From Urbifossiella sp043733485 (GTDB lineage Bacteria; Planctomycetota; Planctomycetia; Gemmatales; Gemmataceae), in assembly GCA_043733485.1 (NCBI GenBank), contig JAYTGN010000252.1, positions 1 through 11,672 on the forward strand: a DNA stretch of 11,672 bases, in the 5' to 3' direction. The notes beneath the pieces are model-generated. The model was not told where the DNA came from. It saw only the letters and a program-made list of their open reading frames with translations, and did no database searches. Below are positions 6,469-11,672 of this stretch, one piece after another (positions within the stretch are counted from its first letter, which is position 1; each line of letters starts with the position of its first letter). Both the position numbers and the translations under genes were made by a program.

Positions 6469-6996
6469 ATGACTCCCTTCTCCTTTACACCCGCCTCCTA
6501 CAGCCCTGCGCTCGCGGCGCTGCTTGTACCCGAGCGGATGCCCGAACTCGGGCCGGGTTCGCCCAACCTCGCAGTGAAAGCGGCACTGCAAGCGCTCGAT
6601 GTCTCTTCGGCGTGCTGCGCCGGGTTGTGGCTTCTGCACGACTTCCTCGACGAATCGCACGCGATCAGTCAGGACTTGGAAACGAAAGAAGGCAGCTTCT
6701 GGCACGCGATCCTGCACCGACGCGAACCGGACGCTGCGAACAGCAAATACTGGTGGCGGCTCGTCGGCTCGCATCCGGTGCTCGATCGAATTCGCGAACA
6801 GGCACCGGCGCTGGGATACGAGTACGCAACGCCCGAGGCGTTCGTCGATGAATGCGAACGCGTTCGAGGAACGGGGACCGAAGAGGAGATGATCGCGAGG
6901 CGGGTGCAGTTGCTCGAATGGCAACTGCTATTCGACTGGTGCTTCAATCGGGCGAATCGACGTCACCCGGCCCCTGACGGGGCTCGGCTCGCCTAG
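6469..6996 (+). CDS. Conserved-looking protein of unknown function, 175 residues
   Basis: I cannot name the family. The ATG at 6469 has a good Shine-Dalgarno (AAGGAA, 6459-6464, 4-base spacer). The protein is soluble, with no signal peptide or clear membrane helix. Its centre looks like a conserved core: SSACCAGLWLLHDFLDESH (46-64), GSFWHAILHRREPD (75-88) and NSKYWWRLVGSHP (91-103). These contain His57, Asp58, Glu62, His64, His79, His83 and His102, a density of His, acidic and Trp residues that would suit a metal or ligand pocket. I recall similar proteins of unknown role in other planctomycetes, but that is from memory. The C-terminal part (about 120-175) is helical and charged. The stop codon lies 3 bases from the end of the convergent toroid-protein gene. 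Its promoter would have to lie in or next to the nested repeat at 6310-6437. Confidence 0.8.
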   Translation: MTPFSFTPASYSPALAALLVPERMPELGPGSPNLAVKAALQALDVSSACCAGLWLLHDFLDESHAISQDLETKEGSFWHAILHRREPDAANSKYWWRLVGSHPVLDRIREQAPALGYEYATPEAFVDECERVRGTGTEEEMIARRVQLLEWQLLFDWCFNRANRRHPAPDGARLA

Positions 6997-6999
6997 GCG

Positions 7000-8793
7000 C
7001 TAATCCTCAGCGCGCTTCGCCTTGATGCTCTTCACCGGCTTCGCGCTCTTGGTTGCCTTCTTCACCTTCTTCTTGGGCTTCTCGTCGTCATCATCGTCGT
7101 CGTCGCTCTCTTCATCGTCGTCGTCCGACTTCTTGCGAAGCACGAGGAACAGTCCTCCACCAATCACGGCGAGGATGGCGAGCCCGCCAACGATGAACGG
7201 CCAGAGGGGCGTCTCCTTCTTCGCGACCACGGGCTCGCTCGGCGGCGGCGGCACGATCGTCGGCGTCACGACTGGTGGCAGCTCTTTCTTGGGCAAATCC
7301 ACGGTCGGAGGCGTCTCGACCTTTGGCGGGGGAGGCGGAGGCGGAGGCGGTGGAGCCTCCACTTTCGGCTCGTTCACCTTGGCCGTGAGAGCCGAGGAAT
7401 CGATGATGAGCCGCTTCGAGAGGTCGGGCGTGAGGTTGGCCCGCTTTAAGAAGAGGATGGCCAGGGGCGTGCAGACGGTCGGACCTTTTTCGCCGCCGGG
7501 AAAGCCGCCATCGGTCCAGCTTCCATCCGGGAGTTGGTTCGAAATCAGAATCTCGGCACCCCAGCGGTACCAGTCCTTCTTGTCGAGCGTGGTGATGTCG
7601 TAGAGCACTGCGATGCGTTCGAGTGCCCAGAGGTAGTAGAGCCCGCCGATGTCTTTGACCTTGGGGCGATCCTTGTAAAGGCCAGTTGGCATGCCGACGT
7701 TCTTGGCCAAGAAGGTGAGCGATTTGAGGATGGCCTGATCTTGTTCGGGGCGACCGGCAAGGGGATCGACGCCGAGCGCGTTGCCGCAGGCTAAACCGAG
7801 CAGGCCGACGCAGGTCATGGCGTGTCCGGGTGTGGTTTGCGGATATCCGTAGCCCCAACCGCCGCCGCTGGGATCCTGGCTGGTGCGGAATCGCTTGGCG
7901 ACCAGTGCGAAGGTGCGTTCGGTGGGCACGCCGTGCCGGCGAGCCGTCCAGAGGCCGATCATCGCGAAGTGGGTGTTCGAATTGTCGCCGGCTTCCTTCT
8001 TGAAGAGGTCTTTCTTCTCATCGGGGTCGAGCGAGTCGTACTTCGCCGGGTCCTGGAAGACGACGCAGTTCTTCAGGCTCGGGACGAGCGCCTTCACGAG
8101 GGTCGTCCGCGTTTTCTCGTAGTCCGCGGCATCGACCGCCGCCCGGCTCGGCTTCACGATGATCTCTTCGGATTGCTTGATGCAGAGGCCGAGGCGGGAC
8201 GGGCGCTCGCGGTAGCTCACACTTTGGGTCGCGGGTGGCGGCGTCATCTTCTTCAAGGCCGCGATCATCTGAAGCGCCTCGGGATCGGAGACGCGGGGAC
8301 CGCGAGGTTCACCGGAAACCTGATAGGCCCAGCCGCCGGTTGCGGTTTGACCGGCCATCAGGCGAGCGGCCAAAATCTGGATCGTGGGATCGTCGCGTTT
8401 CGGATCCTTCATGCGGTCGAGGAAGATGATCGTCAGTGCGAGTTGGTAAGTGTCGGCGAGGGTCGAGGCCTTGGATCGAATGTAGTCCGCGGCTCGCGAA
8501 ATGGTCCGATCGTTGATGCGAACGCCGCTCTCGAGGAGGGCGATTCCCGTGAGGGCGGTGTAGCCGACGGCGTGTCCGCCTTCGCCCCAGGTGCCGTCGT
8601 CGTTTTGCGTGGCCTTGATGAACTCGATGCCGCGGCCAATGGATTCCTCAACGATGGCCTGGTTCAGGGGTGGCAGGTCGCCAGCTTTGGCCGGCTGAGC
8701 CGGCAGCGGATTCGATTCGGCCGAGAGCAGCAACGCGGTGCAAAGCGCGAGACCCACCGCCATCCGAGAACTTGCCGCCAGTGCGAAACGCAT
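7000..8793 (-). CDS. Secreted, membrane-anchored alpha/alpha-toroid (prenyltransferase/squalene-oxidase repeat) protein
   Basis: A 597-residue protein when started at the ATG at 8793, which GGTGA precedes by 5 bases; ATG 8799 and GTG 8802 are in-frame alternatives. Residues 1-26 look like a Sec signal peptide (MRFALAASSR, then a hydrophobic stretch). Residues 45 to about 455 resemble the terpene-cyclase/prenyltransferase toroid repeats, with recurring aromatic-glycine motifs: GTWGEGG (67-73), GGWAYQ, GGGWGYGYP and GSWTDGGFPGG. The DxDD motif of squalene-hopene cyclase is absent, so cyclase activity is unlikely; binding or scaffolding is more plausible. A ten-proline run and a Pro-rich spacer lead to one membrane segment (about 531-552). 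The tail has an Asp/Glu block (about 556-571) followed by a Lys-rich block (about 572-594), predicted cytoplasmic. Fold assignment is solid; function is unknown. Confidence 0.85.
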   Translation of the reverse strand: MRFALAASSRMAVGLALCTALLLSAESNPLPAQPAKAGDLPPLNQAIVEESIGRGIEFIKATQNDDGTWGEGGHAVGYTALTGIALLESGVRINDRTISRAADYIRSKASTLADTYQLALTIIFLDRMKDPKRDDPTIQILAARLMAGQTATGGWAYQVSGEPRGPRVSDPEALQMIAALKKMTPPPATQSVSYRERPSRLGLCIKQSEEIIVKPSRAAVDAADYEKTRTTLVKALVPSLKNCVVFQDPAKYDSLDPDEKKDLFKKEAGDNSNTHFAMIGLWTARRHGVPTERTFALVAKRFRTSQDPSGGGWGYGYPQTTPGHAMTCVGLLGLACGNALGVDPLAGRPEQDQAILKSLTFLAKNVGMPTGLYKDRPKVKDIGGLYYLWALERIAVLYDITTLDKKDWYRWGAEILISNQLPDGSWTDGGFPGGEKGPTVCTPLAILFLKRANLTPDLSKRLIIDSSALTAKVNEPKVEAPPPPPPPPPPKVETPPTVDLPKKELPPVVTPTIVPPPPSEPVVAKKETPLWPFIVGGLAILAVIGGGLFLVLRKKSDDDDEESDDDDDDDEKPKKKVKKATKSAKPVKSIKAKRAED

Positions 8794-8931
8794 GAGCATC
8801 ACCGGGTGAGAGGTTCGCCGTGAAATCGGGAGAGCCCAAGAGTTTGCGACTTGTGATGGTTTAAGAGTAACCCGAGGGCCGGGTGATTCGCAAGGGAAAA
8901 TCCCTGGGCTTCTGCGTACGGTCGACGGGGA

Positions 8932-9081
8932 TCAATTTCCTGAGGGTCGCTCGAGGAGGAGAACGAACGCTGTCGCTAACTGCTTGCGAATAGAAAGGCT
9001 GAAGCCCACATCGGTTGGTGAGCGGAACTCGGCATGACCTGCGTCGTCCGCCGTGGGATCGGGAACGACATCCAGCCCCAT
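8932..9081 (-). CDS. Possible small ORF, 49 residues, downstream of the 122-residue gene
   Basis: An open frame beginning MGLDVVPDPTADDAG and containing SLSIRKQLATAFVLLLER looks protein-like in composition and begins 17 bases after the stop of the preceding same-strand gene. No Shine-Dalgarno stands before the ATG at 9081; a TTG one codon upstream, or a start overlapping the preceding gene, is possible. I recognise no family. It may instead be the end of a once longer protein. The stretch 8803-8931 beyond it holds no gene, only a weak 5-base-pair hairpin at 8893-8905. Confidence 0.3.
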   Translation of the reverse strand: MGLDVVPDPTADDAGHAEFRSPTDVGFSLSIRKQLATAFVLLLERPSGN

Positions 9082-9098
9082 CAATCGAATGGCAGCAT

Positions 9099-9467
9099 TC
9101 AGGCGGCCATCAATTCTCGGAGTTCTTGCAGAATTCCGGGATGGACGGCATGTCGAACCGGTTGAAAGTTGCGTTCGGTCATTCGGCCCGAAAGTCGATC
9201 GATGTGAAGGAAACCCCACGAACCATCGGGTTCGATTTCCAATTCGTGTTCCGCAAGATCATCGGCCCACTCAATCAGCACGCCGCCCGCACGGCCTGGG
9301 GCGACGAACACATCGCGAAACGGATCGGTCGGGCGAGCCGCGGCGAGAATGCGAACGAATTCCTTCGCCACTTCCAGCACTTCGTGGTTGAGCGAATCGG
9401 CGTTGTAACCGTCCCAATTCGGAGCGAGGTTCTTCATCAGTTCCAGTTGCTCGATTGGCGTAGCCAT
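9099..9467 (-). CDS. Uncharacterised small protein, 122 residues
   Basis: A soluble, acidic protein starting MATPIEQLELMKNLAPNWDG. The NWDGYNA motif near residue 20 occurs, in my memory, in many short uncharacterised bacterial proteins, often in accessory regions; I cannot assign a function. The following segments, GGVLIEW and ELEIEPDGSWGFLHID, read as paired beta strands, so a small alpha+beta fold is likely. Start choice: GAGGGG lies 7 bases before ATG 9467 and 4 before ATG 9470, so 9467 is preferred; an in-frame GTG at 9482 lies upstream of that site and is unlikely. It follows acs on the same strand after a 60-base gap and could be co-transcribed with it, but nothing links the functions. 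Confidence 0.7.
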   Translation of the reverse strand: MATPIEQLELMKNLAPNWDGYNADSLNHEVLEVAKEFVRILAAARPTDPFRDVFVAPGRAGGVLIEWADDLAEHELEIEPDGSWGFLHIDRLSGRMTERNFQPVRHAVHPGILQELRELMAA

Positions 9468-9527
9468 CATGATACCCCTCACATGCGAGCCTCAACTCGT
9501 TCTCATTCTATCAGGCATCCTCAGTAA

Positions 9528-11483
9528 TCATTCGTCCTGCTCACGCAGTTTCGCGAGGATGCTGAAGTCTTCGAGGGTTGTGGTGTCCTGAGCGCCGGTG
9601 CGGCCGGATGCGATGTCGCGCAGCAGCCGCCGCATGATTTTGCCGCTGCGCGTCTTCGGCAGCGAGTCCGTGAAGCGAATCTCGTCCGGTCGGGCCAGTG
9701 CCCCGATCTCCTTCGTCACGTGCGCCTTCAACTCGACCTTCAACTCGTCCAGCGGCGCAATGCCTTGCTTCAGCGTGACGAAGCAGACGATGCCTTCGCC
9801 CTTGAGGTCGTCGGGCCGGCCCACGACGGCGGCTTCGGCGACTTTCGGATGGTTCACGAGGGCGCTCTCCACTTCCATCGTGCTGAGGCGATGGCCGCTG
9901 ACGTTGAGCACGTCGTCGACGCGGCCCATCACCCAGATGTAGCCGTCGTCGTCTTGGCGAGCGCCGTCGGCAGTGAAGTAGATGCCGGGGTAGTTGCTCC
10001 AATAGGTGGTCTTGAAGCGTTCGTCGTCGCCGTAAATGGTGCGCATCATGCTGGGCCAAGGGCGTTTCACGACGAGGAAGCCGCCCATGTTCGCGGGAAC
10101 GGGCTTGCCTTCCTTATCGACGACCTCGGCGGCGATGCCAGGGAGCGGCTTGGTGGCGCTGCCGGGCTTCGTGGGAACGGCACCGGGCAGCGGCGAAATC
10201 ATGATCGCGCCGGTCTCGGTCTGCCACCACGTATCGACGATGGGGCAGCGGCCTCCGCCGATGTGCTCCTGGTACCACATCCACGCTTCCGGATTGATCG
10301 GCTCGCCGACGCTGCCGAGCAACCGCAGGCTCGACAGATCGTGACCCTTTGGGTGCTGATCGCCCCACTTGATGAAGGCGCGAATCGCCGTCGGTGCGGT
10401 GTAGAACACGGTCACGCGGTACTTCGCGATGATCTCCCAGAAGCGGTCTTCGCGCGGCTGGTTCGGAGCGCCTTCGTACATCACGACGGTGCTGCCGTTG
10501 GCGAGCGGCCCGTACACGATGTAGCTGTGCCCGGTCACCCAGCCCACGTCCGCGGTACACCAGTAAACGTCGTCTTCCTTGATGTCGAAGACCCATTTGT
10601 GCGTGAGTGAGACGCCGAGCATGTAGCCTGCGGTGGTGTGGAGCACGCCCTTGGGTTTGCCAGTGCTGCCGGAGGTGTACAGGATGAAGAGCGGGTGTTC
10701 GCTGTCCAGCGGTTCGGCGGGGCAATCCGCGGAAGCGGTCGACATCGCATCGTGCCACCAGACGTCGCGGCCCGGCTTCATTTCGACGGCCGTGTTGCAG
10801 CGGTTGAACACGATGCACGTCTCGACGGTCGGGGACTTCTCCAGGGCCGCGTCGACGTTTGCCTTTAAGGGAATGACCTTGCCGCGCCGCCAGCCGCCAT
10901 CCGCGGTAATGATGCACTTGCTCCTGGCGTCGTTGTTGCGGTCCGCGACCGCCTCCGCGGAGAACCCGCCGAACACCACCGAGTGCATGGCTCCGATGCG
11001 GGCGCAGGCCAGCATCGCAATCGCGGCCTCCGGCACCATCGGCATGTAAATCGTGACGCGATCGCCCTTGCCGACGCCGAGCGTCTTCAGGGCGTTCGAG
11101 AACTTGCAAACTTCGCGGTGAAGTTGCTGGTAGGTGAGGGTACGGGTGTCGCCGGGCTCGCCTTCCCAAATGATGGCGGCCTTATTCTTCCGCCACGAAT
11201 TCAGGTGCCGATCGACGCAGTTGTAGGCTGCGTTCAGCTTGCCGCCGAGGAACCACTTGGCGTGCGGCGCGTTCGACCAGTCGAGCACCTTGGTGAATGG
11301 CGCGAACCAGTCGAGGCTCTTGGCCTGTTCGGCCCAGAAGCCTTCGGGGTCCTTCTCGGCCCACGCCGCGAGCCGATCGCGCTCCGCGGCGTCGATGTGC
11401 GCCTGTTTGGCGAACGCCTCGCTCGGCGGAAAGAGCCGGGTTTCCTTGAGCAAACTGCTGATGTTGACCTGGGGAGAGGACAT
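9528..11483 (-). CDS. acs: Acetyl-CoA synthetase (AMP-forming)
   Basis: A 651-residue enzyme, the usual Acs length, converting acetate, ATP and CoA to acetyl-CoA, AMP and pyrophosphate in the cytoplasm. Motifs in order: N-terminal ACAS region with WFLGGKLNAAYNCVDRH; phosphate-binding YTSGSTGKPKG (269-279); the acetate-pocket motif WWQTETG (419-425, Trp420 aligning with the Trp that limits acyl size to acetate); hinge and CoA region GRVDDVLNVSGHR; and PKTRSGKIMRR near the C-terminus with catalytic Lys615, the residue acetylated in Salmonella Acs. This set separates it from propionyl- and long-chain acyl-CoA synthetases. The open frame extends 53 codons upstream of 11483, but that part runs through an inverted repeat; the ATG at 11483 (MSSPQVNISSLLKETRLFPP) matches the family start. 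The Shine-Dalgarno is weak. Confidence 0.95.
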   Translation of the reverse strand: MSSPQVNISSLLKETRLFPPSEAFAKQAHIDAAERDRLAAWAEKDPEGFWAEQAKSLDWFAPFTKVLDWSNAPHAKWFLGGKLNAAYNCVDRHLNSWRKNKAAIIWEGEPGDTRTLTYQQLHREVCKFSNALKTLGVGKGDRVTIYMPMVPEAAIAMLACARIGAMHSVVFGGFSAEAVADRNNDARSKCIITADGGWRRGKVIPLKANVDAALEKSPTVETCIVFNRCNTAVEMKPGRDVWWHDAMSTASADCPAEPLDSEHPLFILYTSGSTGKPKGVLHTTAGYMLGVSLTHKWVFDIKEDDVYWCTADVGWVTGHSYIVYGPLANGSTVVMYEGAPNQPREDRFWEIIAKYRVTVFYTAPTAIRAFIKWGDQHPKGHDLSSLRLLGSVGEPINPEAWMWYQEHIGGGRCPIVDTWWQTETGAIMISPLPGAVPTKPGSATKPLPGIAAEVVDKEGKPVPANMGGFLVVKRPWPSMMRTIYGDDERFKTTYWSNYPGIYFTADGARQDDDGYIWVMGRVDDVLNVSGHRLSTMEVESALVNHPKVAEAAVVGRPDDLKGEGIVCFVTLKQGIAPLDELKVELKAHVTKEIGALARPDEIRFTDSLPKTRSGKIMRRLLRDIASGRTGAQDTTTLEDFSILAKLREQDE

Positions 11484-11512
11484 GGCGATAAACTCGGAAT
11501 GCGTTGCGGGGA

Positions 11513-11587
11513 TGGCGAACCGGCGACGTAAGTCGCCGGGTGTAGTGCGAGCCGAGAAACCCGGCGACTTACGTCGCCGGTTCGCCA
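11513..11587. repeat. Perfect 29-base inverted repeat between acs and the divergent hydrolase gene
   Basis: Positions 11513-11541 and 11559-11587 are perfect 29-base complements around a 17-base loop. Each arm is itself a hairpin: CCGGCGAC-GTAA-GTCGCCGG (for example 11520-11539). The unit can therefore form one long stem or two adjacent hairpins. It begins 29 bases upstream of the acs ATG and would lie in the acs leader if transcription starts farther up. No T-tract follows on either side, so it is not a standard terminator. Confidence 0.75.
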
Positions 11588-11633
11588 GGAGTCGTCGGTG
11601 GCTCCTTCGGCTTCTTCTGATATAGAGTCTGAC

Positions 11634-11672
11634 ATGAACCAATTCACCATTGGCCTCGTGCAGATGTCGTGC
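11634..11672 (+). CDS. Start of a probable carbon-nitrogen hydrolase (partial, 13 codons)
   Basis: The visible N-terminus, MNQFTIGLVQMSC, resembles the first beta strand of nitrilase-superfamily enzymes such as N-carbamoylputrescine amidase, where a hydrophobic strand leads to an invariant-looking Gln and Met. The frame is open to the right edge. No Shine-Dalgarno stands before the ATG. A -10-like TATAGA (11621-11626) lies only 7 bases upstream, which would fit a leaderless transcript. The catalytic Glu-Lys-Cys triad is outside the window, so the identification rests on 13 residues. Confidence 0.5.
   Translation, partial: MNQFTIGLVQMSC

Noticed and set aside
6970..6985. GCCCC-TGAC-GGGGC hairpin as a terminator between the convergent genes
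   Set aside because: It lies inside the coding end of the 6469 gene, has a 5-base-pair stem and no T-tract.
11484..11642. 53-codon upstream extension of acs
   Set aside because: It is translated from the 29-base inverted repeat and overlaps the divergent gene start; family length and N-terminus fit the ATG at 11483.

Overview
The window looks like a piece of chromosome from a planctomycete, most likely a Gemmataceae-type organism. The evidence is high-GC coding sequence with strong third-position GC bias, a Ser/Thr kinase behind a planctomycete-style ECF sigma factor region 4, a secreted alpha/alpha-toroid protein with a proline-rich stalk and charged tail, and several intergenic nested palindromes. 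This assignment is inferred from gene types; no marker gene is present.

Layout, left to right. A strong Shine-Dalgarno in front of an ATG at the left edge suggests a leftward gene running out of the window. A sigma70-like promoter, tRNA-Gln(CUG) and a long 3' hairpin follow. Next is a two-gene rightward unit: a P2B (PMCA-type) Ca2+ ATPase (335-3319) and, 8 bases later, a thioredoxin-like [2Fe-2S] ferredoxin (3328-3711). Ten bases on, and convergent, lies a 611-residue cytoplasmic Ser/Thr kinase with a C-terminal PilZ (c-di-GMP-binding) domain (3722-5557, minus). Upstream of it, in the same orientation, is the C-terminal half of an ECF sigma factor (5696-6011), cut exactly at the edge of an inverted-repeat element. 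The zone 5558-6468 has no intact gene: it holds the sigma remnant, a 208-base nested repeat containing a cloverleaf-like core, a second nested inverted repeat and a 14-base palindrome.

The right half holds a conserved-looking gene of unknown function (6469-6996, plus), a convergent secreted and membrane-anchored toroid-repeat protein (7000-8793, minus), a possible 49-residue ORF, a 122-residue uncharacterised protein (9099-9467, minus) and acetyl-CoA synthetase acs (9528-11483, minus). Divergent from acs, across an intergenic region carrying a perfect 29-base inverted repeat, the first 13 codons of a probable carbon-nitrogen hydrolase reach the right edge.

How the genes relate: the ATPase and ferredoxin are probably co-transcribed. 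The kinase and sigma remnant look like a planctomycete sigma-kinase signalling pair whose sigma factor has been destroyed. The remaining genes are ordinary single-gene units. The most interesting points are the kinase-PilZ fusion with an unidentified middle region, the sigma gene broken at a repeat boundary, three nested-palindrome elements, and an apparent extra membrane hairpin in the Ca2+ ATPase.
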